Assembly: GCF_023715605.1 (NCBI RefSeq)
Contig: NZ_JAMBOL010000005.1
Coordinates: 109,345 to 173,344, forward strand
Length of the DNA: 64,000 bases
Direction: 5' to 3'
DNA from: Halalkalibacter oceani
GTDB lineage: Bacteria; Bacillota; Bacilli; Bacillales; Bacillaceae_D
Shown: in pieces, positions 34,254-43,335 of the stretch
Position numbering within the stretch: position 1 is the stretch's first letter
Layout: every line of letters begins with the position of its first letter
The notes under the pieces: generated by a model
The model's input: the letters and a program-made list of their open reading frames with translations, nothing else
The model's database searches: none
What the model was told of the DNA's origin: nothing
Program-made: the position numbers and the translations under genes

Positions 34254-34901
34254 TCAATCTTCTTTCTTTATAAGCTGCAGTTGATGGTTGTGAATTCTGT
34301 AGACATCGTCACAAAGAATGTTAATATCTTCTTGGTTGTGACTGGTCAAAATAATCGTTTTTCCTTTTCTTTTATAATCGCGTAATAGCTCTCGAATGTT
34401 TACTACACTATCGTGGTCTAAGGCGTTAAATGGTTCATCTAATAGAAGGACATCCTGGTCTTCCATTATCGCTTGAACGAGAGACAGCTTTTGTTTCATT
34501 CCTAGCGAGTAATGCTTTACTTTTTGCTTGTTATTTGGATCCAACCCTACTTGTTTCATTGAAGCTGCTATTTGACTAGGTGTAATAAGCTTTTGGATCT
34601 GTGCTAATCTTCTTAAGTTTTCAAAGCCGGTTCTGTTTTCAATAAAGCCTGGCCGATCAATGATAATACCAAAGCCTTTAGGGAAATTGCTGTTTGGCTC
34701 AAGATAGTGCTTATCAATTGAGATAGTACCGTCATCCGGCTGTATAAATCCGCAAATCATTTTAAACAAGACTGATTTTCCTGATCCGTTTGGTCCGGTA
34801 ATACCGGTAATTGTTTTTTCACGAAAACTGGCTGTGGCGTTGGTAAATAAAATGTGGTTTTTAAATGTTTTGCTTATTTTATTTAATGTTACGATCGTCA
34901 T
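34254..34901 (-). CDS. ABC transporter ATPase of an uncharacterised secreted-protein cassette
   Basis: The 215-residue ATPase has Walker A GPNGSGKSV (the usual S/T after GKS is followed by V), a Q-loop with GFIENRTGFENL, signature HYSLGMKQKLSL, Walker B VLLLDEPFNALD and the H-loop TSHN. It is short and lacks an accessory domain, as do LanF-type immunity and export ATPases. It lies 4 bases after the first permease gene, with which it shares a transcript. Membrane partners are at 34906 and 35706. Confidence 0.85.
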   Translation of the reverse strand: MTIVTLNKISKTFKNHILFTNATASFREKTITGITGPNGSGKSVLFKMICGFIQPDDGTISIDKHYLEPNSNFPKGFGIIIDRPGFIENRTGFENLRRLAQIQKLITPSQIAASMKQVGLDPNNKQKVKHYSLGMKQKLSLVQAIMEDQDVLLLDEPFNALDHDSVVNIRELLRDYKRKGKTIILTSHNQEDINILCDDVYRIHNHQLQLIKKED

Positions 34902-34905
34902 TCAT

Positions 34906-35709
34906 TTACATCTCCTTGTAAAGGCTTAATGCTTGATATTTTTTTGCTTTAATAGATATAACGAAAAAGCATACTGAAATAATAAGGATATGATTCATAA
35001 TCGGGAAGAGAAGGGAGTCAAAGTAAGAGTAAATATAAAGTAATAACGTATAGACAGGGGGATTGATCCAAGTCCACCCGAAAAAAGCTTTAAATGAATA
35101 AAGACTAGCTACGAAAAAAAAGAGGCTCGTAAAGATAATAGTCCCAAAACGGGGAAAAAGTAAAAAAAGGGTTGTATTAATAAGATGTACAGTTAACAAG
35201 AACAGCGAAATAAAGCCGATTTGAAGCATGTAAAAAAGTAGTGGACTTAGTTCAGAAATAGATTGGTAAGCGTATAAAAGGGAATACGGATTTTGATTTG
35301 TCAGCGCATTGTCACTCCATGTAGGTCCATAAGGGATATTGATCGTGATGATAAAACTAATCAGGACCCATAATAAAACAATAAGTAACAGTCTCTTAAG
35401 AAATTGATTACTTACATATATCATCCATTTTAGATAGCTTTTATTTCTTACTAGAACGAGATAGTTCCACTCCTTTAATAAGAGTTGACCAGTTAACAAT
35501 AAAGTAAAGGGGAAGATGAAAAAATAAAGTATATCCCCGTCCGCAACAAAATGTATAAGGATGTCCCATTGATTGATTGCTACATCACTATGTAGAGAGC
35601 TATCTATCATGTAGTTCCTCGACGTGAACCCAAAGATGAATAAAACGGTAAAAAAAATGATCCATTTAATTGAAAGACGTTCCAGGTAGACAGGTCTAAA
35701 TGTTTTCAT
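34906..35709 (-). CDS. ABC-type membrane protein, permease 1
   Basis: The 267-residue protein has six to seven hydrophobic segments and the phrase LVLVRNKSYLKWMIYVSNQF after the second helix, as is often seen in the cytoplasmic loops of bacteriocin-associated ABC-2 permeases. Otherwise I find no defined domain. It overlaps the upstream permease gene by 4 bases (ATGA) and ends 4 bases before the ATPase gene. All three probably form one complex. The DNA is distinctly AT-rich compared with the flanking exporter and fru operons. Confidence 0.75.
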   Translation of the reverse strand: MKTFRPVYLERLSIKWIIFFTVLFIFGFTSRNYMIDSSLHSDVAINQWDILIHFVADGDILYFFIFPFTLLLTGQLLLKEWNYLVLVRNKSYLKWMIYVSNQFLKRLLLIVLLWVLISFIITINIPYGPTWSDNALTNQNPYSLLYAYQSISELSPLLFYMLQIGFISLFLLTVHLINTTLFLLFPRFGTIIFTSLFFFVASLYSFKAFFGWTWINPPVYTLLLYIYSYFDSLLFPIMNHILIISVCFFVISIKAKKYQALSLYKEM

Positions 35710-36509
35710 GTTAGCTCCTTTATTCTTTGCTTAGTGACTCCTAGTAAGAGTAAGACGATAAGACTCAACATAAAAAAAGGTGTCATTGCTTGAAAGAGCG
35801 GTAGCTGCAGATAGTTAAATTGAAAAATGAATGTATAAAACCGTAAATGATAAAGGTGTAAGGCGCCGAACAGGAAGTTCTGAAGTAAATAAAAAACAAA
35901 CGGCATCGTTAAGGCAATATACTGATTCTTAATCAATAAGACAAGCAAAAAGGCGAAAGAGACCCATAATACGGCATTAAGCGCGATCCATATGGAGTAG
36001 ACAAATCCAAATACAAGGGAGCCATATGTAAAGAACGTGGTAAGAGCACTTACTGCCGAATTCTCACTATATAATGTATAGTAGTTGCCAGTTTCAAAAA
36101 ATCTTTCATCGATTTGAGCAAATTTCAGTAGAGGCTCTAAGTAAAAGCAAAAAAGAAAACAGACAAAAACAAAAAGAAATACGATGCAGAATGTCAAGAT
36201 TATATTAGCTTGGAACTTAACTTTTAAATAAATTGGTAAAGGGATTCGTAACCGAGTATAAACGATATATCGATTTTTTACTTCGTGGGAAAAAGGGATG
36301 ACATAGATAAACAGTAAAGGGACAACAAATAAGAGCATTACAAATTCACCGAGTAAAAAGGTGAAAAAATCATACTCATTTCCAAAAGCATAATCATTCA
36401 TTTGTATGAAGCAAATTATGAAAGGAATCATCATAATCCCAATTCCTTTCATAATATAATTACGATTTACGGTATTTTTCACTTCATCGAATACATGATA
36501 TTGATTCAT
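35706..36509 (-). CDS. ABC-type membrane protein, permease 2
   Basis: The 267-residue protein has about seven hydrophobic segments and a loop VKNRYIVYTRLRIPLPIYLK equivalent to that of permease 1, so the two are distant relatives. The start at 36509 is chosen with AAGGGTG about 9 bases upstream; an earlier ATG at 36557 has no site. A 15-bp hairpin lies between it and the secreted-protein gene. The pair could form the membrane channel served by the small ATPase. Confidence 0.72.
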   Translation of the reverse strand: MNQYHVFDEVKNTVNRNYIMKGIGIMMIPFIICFIQMNDYAFGNEYDFFTFLLGEFVMLLFVVPLLFIYVIPFSHEVKNRYIVYTRLRIPLPIYLKVKFQANIILTFCIVFLFVFVCFLFCFYLEPLLKFAQIDERFFETGNYYTLYSENSAVSALTTFFTYGSLVFGFVYSIWIALNAVLWVSFAFLLVLLIKNQYIALTMPFVFYLLQNFLFGALHLYHLRFYTFIFQFNYLQLPLFQAMTPFFMLSLIVLLLLGVTKQRIKELT

Positions 36510-36560
36510 CGCGTTTGACACCCTTCTATAATGTTGTAACAGAGCATTAATATACAACAG

Positions 36561-36598
36561 AGATAAAAGATAGAGAGCCTTGCCTCTATCTTTTATCT
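36561..36598. terminator. Perfect 15-bp hairpin between secreted-protein and permease genes
   Basis: AGATAAAAGATAGAG (36561-36575) and CTCTATCTTTTATCT (36584-36598) are exact complements with an 8-base loop. The T-rich arm gives a weak T-tract. On the minus strand it follows the secreted-protein gene and precedes the ABC genes, so it could act as a partial terminator that makes the secreted protein more abundant than its transporter. Confidence 0.7.
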
Positions 36599-36610
36599 TA
36601 GGAAAAATTC

Positions 36611-37153
36611 TTAATTACTTCTCCAATCGAAAACGACGCCAGTACTGGATTCTAAAAGGTTCGATCTTAATTGCATACCAATCCCGGTTTGGCCTCGACT
36701 ATATCGTGCCTCTATCGCGTACGAATTTCCACCAAGTAAATCTTTTCTCCATGGTCCATTTCCAGCAGAAGGATGAACGGTTCTTGCTTGAACAAATTTA
36801 CCACCAGTAGCATGTAGTCTTAATCCTGCTTGTCCAGTCCCACTCTTTGTTTGGCGCTCAGGGTGAGTTAACGTTCCATAGTAACCGGGTAAAGTATCCT
36901 GATAGCGGCAAGACCATGCGGTACCGGTAATTTCGTAATTATCTTCTATACTTTGACTGGTAGACTTAGAAGCTGGACAATCAGCTGTTATAACAAAATC
37001 ACCATTTAAACTTTGGTCCTCTTCGGCAAATACTGCTCCACCGGACAGGAATGCCCCTGTCAATCCAAGAATTAGAAACTTTTTCTTTCTTACACTTTCA
37101 TTGAAATTGAATCCTATTATTTTATATTTTTGTTTCTTATTACAATATATCAA
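36611..37153 (-). CDS. Small secreted protein of unknown function (start uncertain)
   Basis: The frame encodes a signal peptide (RKKKFLILGLTGAFLSGGAV, ending FAEE) and a mature part of about 135 residues with only two Cys (in ITADCPAS and AWSCRYQD), rich in G, T, S and R, ending VVFDWRSN. The two Cys could form a disulfide. The only start in frame is TTG at 37153, with no ribosome binding site and 20 odd residues before the signal peptide. A better placed ATG (near 37110, AGGA upstream) is in another frame and meets TAA after three codons. Either a frameshift or an unusual start is involved. Bacteriocin-like use with the ABC genes is a hypothesis. Confidence 0.65.
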   Translation of the reverse strand: MIYCNKKQKYKIIGFNFNESVRKKKFLILGLTGAFLSGGAVFAEEDQSLNGDFVITADCPASKSTSQSIEDNYEITGTAWSCRYQDTLPGYYGTLTHPERQTKSGTGQAGLRLHATGGKFVQARTVHPSAGNGPWRKDLLGGNSYAIEARYSRGQTGIGMQLRSNLLESSTGVVFDWRSN

Positions 37154-37272
37154 ATTATTTCAAAAAAACAATTATTTTTTAAAATTTTCCAAATTTCATA
37201 GCTTATGTGATTTTCTGTAGAATTAAAAAGATAGTCTTCTTAAAGAAGGACATCAAAATATTAATCCCTTTC

Positions 37273-37325
37273 TTTGATTGAAGTTGATCGTTTTTGATTG
37301 AATACGATCGTTTTTCGTGTATAAT
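37273..37325 (+). promoter_or_regulatory. fru promoter with tandem FruR operator repeats
   Basis: Two 20-bp direct repeats stand head to tail: TTTGATTGAAGTTGATCGTT (37273-37292) and TTTGATTGAATACGATCGTT (37293-37312). The -35 box TTGAAT (37298-37303) lies in the second copy and TATAAT (37320-37325) follows after 16 bases. A DeoR-type repressor such as FruR bound to the repeats would block RNA polymerase. The gene for that repressor starts 30 bases downstream. Confidence 0.85.
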
Positions 37326-37354
37326 GAAGACAGTAAGACAATGAGGTGAGGGAC

Positions 37355-38104
37355 ATGCTGACAGTAGAACGGCACGAAAAAATAATGAAATTATTGCAGG
37401 AAAAGCAAACGGTAACGATCCAGGAACTGCTCGATGAAACGGGAAGCTCCGAATCGACGATCCGCCGGGATTTAACCGAGCTTGAACAGCAGAAAAAAGT
37501 AAAGCGGATTCATGGCGGGGCGACCCGTTTGCAAAAAAAGCTTGAGGAGCCGACACTGGCTGAAAAAACGGTCAAAAACATTCAGGAAAAGAAAGCGATT
37601 GCTGAAAGAGCAGCTGCGTTCGTCGAAGAAGGAGACTGTATTTTTCTCGATGCTGGTACGACAACACTGGAGATGATTCCGTTTCTTAACAATAAAAAGG
37701 TTGCTGTGGTGACGAACGGCCTGATGAACATTGGACTGTTGGCTGATTTGGAAATTGAAACTCACGTCGTCGGGGGAGAAGTAAAATCAGGCACGAGAGC
37801 CTTTGTCGGGCGATCGGCGATTCAAACGCTCGAAACGTTCCGCTTTGATAAAGCATTCCTCGGAACGAACGGGGTGACAAAGCAGGACGGCTGCACGACT
37901 CCCGACCCGCAGGAAGCCTTTATTAAAGAATATGCCAAGCTGCGATCGCGCCAAACATATGTCGTAGCGGATCACTCGAAATTCGGCGAAGTTGCTTTCG
38001 CGAAGTTTGCTGCGGTCGACGAGGTGACGCTGATTACAAGTTCAAAGGTCGAAGAAGAGCGTGACGTCAGCCAGATGACGAATATTGAGGTGGTATCTCT
38101 ATGA
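37355..38104 (+). CDS. fruR: DeoR-family fructose operon repressor
   Basis: The 249-residue protein has a DeoR winged helix (ERHEKIMKLLQEKQTVTIQE, then ESTIRRDLTELEQQKKVKRI) and an effector domain with FLDAGTTTLEMIPFL and the phosphosugar-binding end VVADHSKFGEVAFAKFA. In fru operons it represses until fructose 1-phosphate binds. ATG at 37355 follows GAGGTGAGG closely. The gene overlaps fruK by 4 bases. Tandem 20-bp repeats over the promoter are its likely operator. Confidence 0.92.
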   Translation: MLTVERHEKIMKLLQEKQTVTIQELLDETGSSESTIRRDLTELEQQKKVKRIHGGATRLQKKLEEPTLAEKTVKNIQEKKAIAERAAAFVEEGDCIFLDAGTTTLEMIPFLNNKKVAVVTNGLMNIGLLADLEIETHVVGGEVKSGTRAFVGRSAIQTLETFRFDKAFLGTNGVTKQDGCTTPDPQEAFIKEYAKLRSRQTYVVADHSKFGEVAFAKFAAVDEVTLITSSKVEEERDVSQMTNIEVVSL

Positions 38105-39018
38105 TTTATACGGTGACATTAAATCCGGCACTGGATTATTTTGTCCGGGTCGATGAGGTCAAGATCGGGCTGGTGAACCGTTCCGCGGCTGACCGAAAGG
38201 AGCCGGGCGGTAAAGGGATCAATGTGTCGCGCGTGTTAAAGCGGCTCGGTCATCACAGCGAAGCATTAGGCTTTATCGGCGGCTTCACAGGGGAGTATGT
38301 GAAAAACGTGGTCGAACAGGAAGACATCGGGACGAACTTCACAACGGTCGAGGGAGATACGCGGATTAATATCAAAATAAAAGGGCACGAGGAAACCGAA
38401 ATTAACGGCGTCTCGCCAGTCATCAGCGAGCGGGCTCTCAGCCGGCTGTATGAGCAGCTGGCCGCTCTCTCGCCAGGTGACGCGCTCGTCTTAGCGGGCA
38501 GTGTCCCAGAATCACTTCCGCTTGAAATATATAAAACGATGACTGCCGAAGCTCAAGCTAAGGGAGCAGAAGTGTTTGTAGATACGAGTGGAGAGCCGCT
38601 GAGACAGGTGCTGGAGGCGAAACCGACATTTATTAAACCGAATCATCATGAACTAGGCGAGCTTTTCGATACGGTGATTTCAGCTCCTGAGCAGGCGCTT
38701 CCCTATATCAGGCAGCTTCATGAACGGGGGATTCACTATGTGCTTGTCTCCTTTGCCGGGAAAGGGGCGCTTCTTGGCGCCGACGGGCAGATTTTTGCCG
38801 CTTCTCCGCCGAAGGGCACAGTGAAAAATTCGGTCGGAGCAGGAGACTCGGTAGTGGCGGGATTTTTAGCAGCGCAAAAAGAGGGGCGTTCCCTGAAGGA
38901 AGCCTTTTGCTTTGCGGTCGCGGCCGGCAGTGCCACGGCTTTTTCCTCAACATTTTGCCGGCTGGAGGAAGTTGAACGATTAGCGCGGACGATTGATGCC
39001 AGTATATGGGAAGGGTGA
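38101..39018 (+). CDS. fruK: 1-phosphofructokinase
   Basis: The 305-residue PfkB-family kinase has LNPALDYFVRV at the start, GGKGINVSRVLKRLG, and the ATP-binding/catalytic motif GAGDSVVAGF near 248-257. It phosphorylates fructose 1-phosphate made by FruA to fructose 1,6-bisphosphate. It is translationally coupled to fruR and lies directly before fruA in the common order fruR-fruK-fruA. Confidence 0.93.
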   Translation: MIYTVTLNPALDYFVRVDEVKIGLVNRSAADRKEPGGKGINVSRVLKRLGHHSEALGFIGGFTGEYVKNVVEQEDIGTNFTTVEGDTRINIKIKGHEETEINGVSPVISERALSRLYEQLAALSPGDALVLAGSVPESLPLEIYKTMTAEAQAKGAEVFVDTSGEPLRQVLEAKPTFIKPNHHELGELFDTVISAPEQALPYIRQLHERGIHYVLVSFAGKGALLGADGQIFAASPPKGTVKNSVGAGDSVVAGFLAAQKEGRSLKEAFCFAVAAGSATAFSSTFCRLEEVERLARTIDASIWEG

Positions 39019-39023
39019 GTGAA

Positions 39024-40865
39024 GTGAAAATTTCTGATCTGTTACAAAGAGATACGATGATCATTGATATGAAAGCCGGGGATAAGGCAGCTGCGATTGA
39101 TGAGCTTGTTGCCAAGCTTGATTCAGCCGGCCGTCTTGCAGATGCTGCGGGCTACAAAGAGGCGATTTGGAAAAGGGAAAACGAAAGTACAACCGGGCTT
39201 GGCGATGGCATCGCGATTCCACACGCCAAGAGCGAAGCCGTCCGCACCCCGGCGATCGCGTTTGGCCGTTCAACTGCCGGGCTTGATTACGAGGCACTTG
39301 ATGGACAGCCGACTCATTTGCTGTTTATGATCGCCGCTTCTGCCGGGGCAAACGAGCAGCATTTGGCGACACTTTCGCGCTTGTCGACTTTTTTAATGGA
39401 TGAAAGCTTTCGCGCGGCATTGCTTCAGGCCGAAAGTGAGGATGATGTCATCAGGGCGATTGACAAGAAAGAGCAGGAGGCTGTTGAGGAAGAGCAAAAC
39501 GAGGAAGCCGGTCAGCAAGGCTACCGGATACTCGCTGTCACCGGCTGCCCAACCGGAATTGCCCACACGTATATGGCAGCGGATGCCTTGAAGGCGGCAG
39601 CAAACGAGCAGAATATTTCATGCAAGGTGGAAACCAATGGTTCGAGCGGGGTGAAGAACCGCTTAACCGCTGATGAAATCGAGCAGGCGGAGGCAATCAT
39701 CGTCGCCGCCGATACAAAAATCGAGCTGGAGCGCTTTGCCGGAAAGCGGCTGATTCAGGTTCCCGTGGCCGACGGAATCAAGCGGCCGAAAGAATTGCTG
39801 GAGCAGGCTTTAACTGGAAACGCACCTGTGTATCAAGGCTCGAAGCAAGAGGAAAAAAAGGAAGAAGGAACAAGAGGCGGCGGCTTTTACAAGCATTTGA
39901 TGAATGGGGTTTCCAATATGCTTCCGTTCGTTGTCGGCGGTGGAATTCTAATCGCGATCTCCTTTATGATCGATATCGACTTAGATCATCCGTTAGCGGC
40001 AATGCTTGATGCGATCGGCGGTGGCACGGCTTTTGCTTTAATGATCCCGGTGCTTGCCGCCTTTATTGCAATGAGTATTGCTGACCGGCCTGGCTTTGCG
40101 GCCGGGATGGTCGGCGGTTTAATCGCGGTTAATGGAGATGCCGGTTTTCTTGGAGGGCTGATTGCCGGCTTTCTTGGCGGCTATATCGCATTGATGATCA
40201 AAAGCATGCTGGCAGGGCTGCCTGACGCGCTCAGCGGCATCCGGACGATTCTGTTCTATCCGGTGTTAAATATCTTTCTAACCGGGATGGCGATGCTGCT
40301 GCTCGTTAGTCCGCTCAGTGCGTTTAACTCCGCGCTCGAAAGCTGGCTTGGAAGTATGGGGACGACCAACATCGTTTTCCTCGGCGTCATCTTGGCGAGT
40401 ATGATGGCCATTGATATGGGAGGTCCGATCAACAAGGCGGCATTTACCTTTGGTATTGCGATGATTGACGCTGGCAACTTTGGGCCGCATGCCGCGGTTA
40501 TGGCGGGAGGAATGGTGCCACCGCTCGGGATTGCGTTAGCGACGAGCTTCTTTAAAAGCAAGTTTACCGAGCAAGAGCGTGAAGCAGGAAAAACGAACTA
40601 CCTGCTTGGAGCGTCCTTTATTACCGAAGGAGCGATTCCGTTTGCCGCAGCAGATCCTGGACGGGTGCTGCCGGCAGCAATTATTGGGGCGGCGGTAGCC
40701 GGCGGGTTAACGGCATTTTTCGGCATTGGATTGCCTGCGCCGCATGGCGGGGCGTTTGTCATCGGTCTTGTGTACGGAAATTGGTTCCTCTATGCCGTGG
40801 CGATTATTGCAGGAGCTGTGATCACGGCGCTGATTCTCGGCTTCTGGAAGAAAAAAGTAAGCTGA
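39024..40865 (+). CDS. fruA: PTS fructose transporter IIABC
   Basis: The 613-residue fusion has IIA (about 1-145, active His67 in AIPHAKS), IIB (about 165-265, with the Cys loop AVTGCPTGIAHTYMAADAL) and a polytopic IIC domain (about 285-610). It imports and phosphorylates fructose to fructose 1-phosphate. The GTG at 39024 gives the usual start MKISDLLQRD and has AAGGGTGAG in front; an ATG at 39006 lies inside fruK. A short inverted copy of the dispersed repeat follows and includes a terminator stem. Confidence 0.93.
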   Translation: MKISDLLQRDTMIIDMKAGDKAAAIDELVAKLDSAGRLADAAGYKEAIWKRENESTTGLGDGIAIPHAKSEAVRTPAIAFGRSTAGLDYEALDGQPTHLLFMIAASAGANEQHLATLSRLSTFLMDESFRAALLQAESEDDVIRAIDKKEQEAVEEEQNEEAGQQGYRILAVTGCPTGIAHTYMAADALKAAANEQNISCKVETNGSSGVKNRLTADEIEQAEAIIVAADTKIELERFAGKRLIQVPVADGIKRPKELLEQALTGNAPVYQGSKQEEKKEEGTRGGGFYKHLMNGVSNMLPFVVGGGILIAISFMIDIDLDHPLAAMLDAIGGGTAFALMIPVLAAFIAMSIADRPGFAAGMVGGLIAVNGDAGFLGGLIAGFLGGYIALMIKSMLAGLPDALSGIRTILFYPVLNIFLTGMAMLLLVSPLSAFNSALESWLGSMGTTNIVFLGVILASMMAIDMGGPINKAAFTFGIAMIDAGNFGPHAAVMAGGMVPPLGIALATSFFKSKFTEQEREAGKTNYLLGASFITEGAIPFAAADPGRVLPAAIIGAAVAGGLTAFFGIGLPAPHGGAFVIGLVYGNWFLYAVAIIAGAVITALILGFWKKKVS

Positions 40866-40880
40866 AAGCTTTTCTTTACA

Positions 40881-40986
40881 AGAGGAAGAGCTTGAGACAA
40901 AAGAGCTTTAAGAGAGCGTGGCGGCTACGTCACTGCTTAGAGGGCTGGGGCGAAAAGGTAAAAAACAACCTTTTGCTCCAGTCTCT
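40881..40986 (-). repeat. Terminator-linked long-hairpin repeat, copy C (short, inverted)
   Basis: Read on the minus strand it shows the terminator stem (GAGACTGGAGCAAAAGG with CCTTTTCGCCCCAGCCCTC around TTGTTTTTTACC), then CTAAGCAGTGACGTAGCCGC, CACGCTCTCTTAAAGC, and ends directly with TTTTGTCTCAAGC. The inner long hairpin is missing. The stem can also end fruA transcription because the loop is flanked by T-runs in both directions. Confidence 0.75.
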
Positions 40987-41072
40987 TCCTTTTTTTGTGA
41001 GGAAAGACCTTGTAGATTACTGACGAAAAATAAGTGAATTTGAAAAAATTTCTTTATAGAACCATTTTCAGT

Positions 41073-41095
41073 ATGGTAAGGTATAATAGTACCAT
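41073..41095 (+). promoter_or_regulatory. Dyad over the -10 box of the chemoreceptor gene
   Basis: ATGGTA (41073-41078) and TACCAT (41090-41095) form an exact inverted repeat with 11 bases between them, and the -10 box TATAAT (41082-41087) lies in the centre. A repressor bound here would cover the promoter. The regulator is unknown. No SigD-type motility promoter is visible. Confidence 0.55.
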
Positions 41096-41183
41096 TCCAA
41101 ATGAAGGAGTGTTATACATAATTGGCCTGATGTTTTTTTAGGAAAGTATACATTTTAGTGTGAGAAGGACTAAGGAGGGCAGT

Positions 41184-43310
41184 ATGAGTATTCGTAAGAA
41201 GCTTGTTGGAATTATTTTAACTGCAGTAATTGGATTTGTATTATTACTTGGGGCTGTTTATTATGCTTATAATGAACTGCTAGTCATGGATGAGGAAATG
41301 GAACAGATTGTCGATGCTGTAAACTTAGGTCAGAGAGTCATGTTGCATGCTAATCAGGCCCGGGTCAATGAATCAGAATTTTTGCAAACCTTCGATGAAG
41401 AAAATGTTGCCGAAGTGGAATCGGAAATCAATCAGCTGCAAGCTTCGGTGGACGAGCTTGCCAGTATGATGAGCAACGAGGCGATCAGTGAAAGCAGTAG
41501 AATATTGAACCAATATTCAACGATGTATTCCACGCGCTTTCAGGAGCTCGTTCAAAACCAGCAGGAAGTCGGGTACGGTCCTGACAGCGGTAAGCGCGGT
41601 GAACTGAACGAGGCGGCAGAGCAATTTGACACAATGCTGAGAGAACAAAATGACACGGTAGCTTTACAGCTGTTCCAGGAATTACGGATGATTGAAAAGG
41701 ACTTTATTGCTGATCAGATTCCGGTCAGTGAATTTTCGCAAGTCCGGGAACAAATTGCAGCGCAAATTACAAGCGGCGGTTATTCGGGTGAGCAGCAGGA
41801 GGAAATGATTAATGCGTTAAATTCCTATACGGGTATATTTAATTCGATTCAGCAGCTGATTATTTCCCAGCTTTCTTCCTCACAGGTGTTCCAATCGATT
41901 ATCGGTACAATGGATGTCGAAGTCGGCAACATTAATAATGTGCTGACGGAAAGCTATGAGCGAATTGTCGGGGAAAAAGAAAACTTAATGAACATGCTGA
42001 TAATTATTATGGCAGCCGTCAGTGCCGTTATTCTTATTCTTCTTGTCGGAATCGGGATGTTCGTCCTGCGCTCAATTTCTAAATCGGTTCAGCAGTTACA
42101 AAGCGGAGCTGAGATTATTGGGGAGGGGAACCTCGCTTACCGGGTGGAAGACAGCGGGAAAGATGAACTTGGCAAAGTGGCCCGCACCTTTAATGACATG
42201 GCGGCACAAGTGCAAAAATCAATGATCGAAGTCAAGAATGCGGCCAATCAACTGTCAGCCTCCTCTGAGTCTTTATCTGCTGTCTCTGAACAGACAACGG
42301 CGCAAAGCTATGAAGTCAGTAAGGCGATTGAACAGGTAGCGACAGGAGCGCAACAGCAGTCGAGCGATATTGAGCAAGGCTCGCGTTTGATTGAAGGTAT
42401 GACGACGCAAATTAATACGATTAACGAGCATGCTGAGGATATTGCCGTTCAGGCTCACACAACGAGTGAGCGGGGACAGGCTGGAATCGAAGTCGTCAAT
42501 GAGCTTGATCAGACGTCAAGAGAGTATACGGCATTGGCTCAAACGGTAATCAACAGTGTTGAAGACGTAGCGAATCAATCTCAGCAAATTGCTAAAATTC
42601 TTGTGACGATCGAGGAGATTTCTGAGAGTACAGGGTTGCTTGCTCTCAATGCCGCAATCGAAGCAGCGCGGGCAGGAGAAGCAGGAAAAGGCTTTGCAGT
42701 CGTCGCGAATGAAGTAAGCAAGCTTGCGGAGAAAACAAAGGGAGAAACAAACAATATCCAGAAAGTCATTAAGACCATTAATGAAAAAATTGTCGCCTCA
42801 ACTTCGGAAGCGCAGAAGTTAGAAATTTACAATCAACGTCAACAAGCAACAGTCGATCAGACATTAACCTCGTTCCATGATATTGTTGAGCATGTGACGG
42901 GAATTGAAGAAAGTACGGAAAAGATTAGACATGCTCTTACGACCGCAACCGAGTCGTCACGTAATTTAGTAGCGGCGATGCAGGATATTAGCGCGGTTTC
43001 AGAAGAGTCTGCCGCCTCAAGTGAAGAAGTGATGGCTTCAAGTGAAAATCAAATTAAGGCGATCGAAGAAGTGAATATTTCGGCAACGGAACTTCTGCAG
43101 CTCTCGCAAACGCTATTAGCAGAGGTAAACAAATTTCAGCTAGAGGATAATAATGCAGCCGAGGCATACAGCGACTATGAAGAAGTAGTCGAAGAATTCA
43201 CAGAAGCCGAAGACCTCACGGATGAAGCTGAAGTGCAGCCTGAGGAAGAAGACATTGAGGTGGAAGCTGAAGCAGACGAAACAGAGGAGCAGGAACAATC
43301 GCGCCAATAA
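41184..43310 (+). CDS. Methyl-accepting chemotaxis protein
   Basis: The 708-residue receptor has one membrane segment near the N-terminus (about 10-30), a mostly helical extracellular region to about 275, a second membrane segment (about 278-300), a HAMP domain and a long signalling coiled coil with the conserved hairpin tip ([36 protein letters not shown]). It ends in an extended acidic tail ([20 protein letters not shown]). The receptor binds CheW/CheA. Its ligand domain belongs to no type I can name. ATG at 41184 follows AAGGAGG. Confidence 0.9.
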   Translation: MSIRKKLVGIILTAVIGFVLLLGAVYYAYNELLVMDEEMEQIVDAVNLGQRVMLHANQARVNESEFLQTFDEENVAEVESEINQLQASVDELASMMSNEAISESSRILNQYSTMYSTRFQELVQNQQEVGYGPDSGKRGELNEAAEQFDTMLREQNDTVALQLFQELRMIEKDFIADQIPVSEFSQVREQIAAQITSGGYSGEQQEEMINALNSYTGIFNSIQQLIISQLSSSQVFQSIIGTMDVEVGNINNVLTESYERIVGEKENLMNMLIIIMAAVSAVILILLVGIGMFVLRSISKSVQQLQSGAEIIGEGNLAYRVEDSGKDELGKVARTFNDMAAQVQKSMIEVKNAANQLSASSESLSAVSEQTTAQSYEVSKAIEQVATGAQQQSSDIEQGSRLIEGMTTQINTINEHAEDIAVQAHTTSERGQAGIEVVNELDQTSREYTALAQTVINSVEDVANQSQQIAKILVTIEEISESTGLLALNAAIEAARAGEAGKGFAVVANEVSKLAEKTKGETNNIQKVIKTINEKIVASTSEAQKLEIYNQRQQATVDQTLTSFHDIVEHVTGIEESTEKIRHALTTATESSRNLVAAMQDISAVSEESAASSEEVMASSENQIKAIEEVNISATELLQLSQTLLAEVNKFQLEDNNAAEAYSDYEEVVEEFTEAEDLTDEAEVQPEEEDIEVEAEADETEEQEQSRQ

Positions 43311-43335
43311 ACGGTGATGGTCTAGTGAAAGCTCT

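Noticed and set aside
36611..37153. Lactococcin 972-type bacteriocin
   Set aside because: The mature part is longer, lacks the typical Trp/Gly/Lys pattern, and the partner membrane proteins do not resemble the DUF1430 protein of those clusters.
37203..37556. Open frame on the minus strand opposite the fru promoter and fruR start
   Set aside because: It runs antisense through fruR and its tandem operators, has low-complexity composition and no family match; it is a shadow frame.
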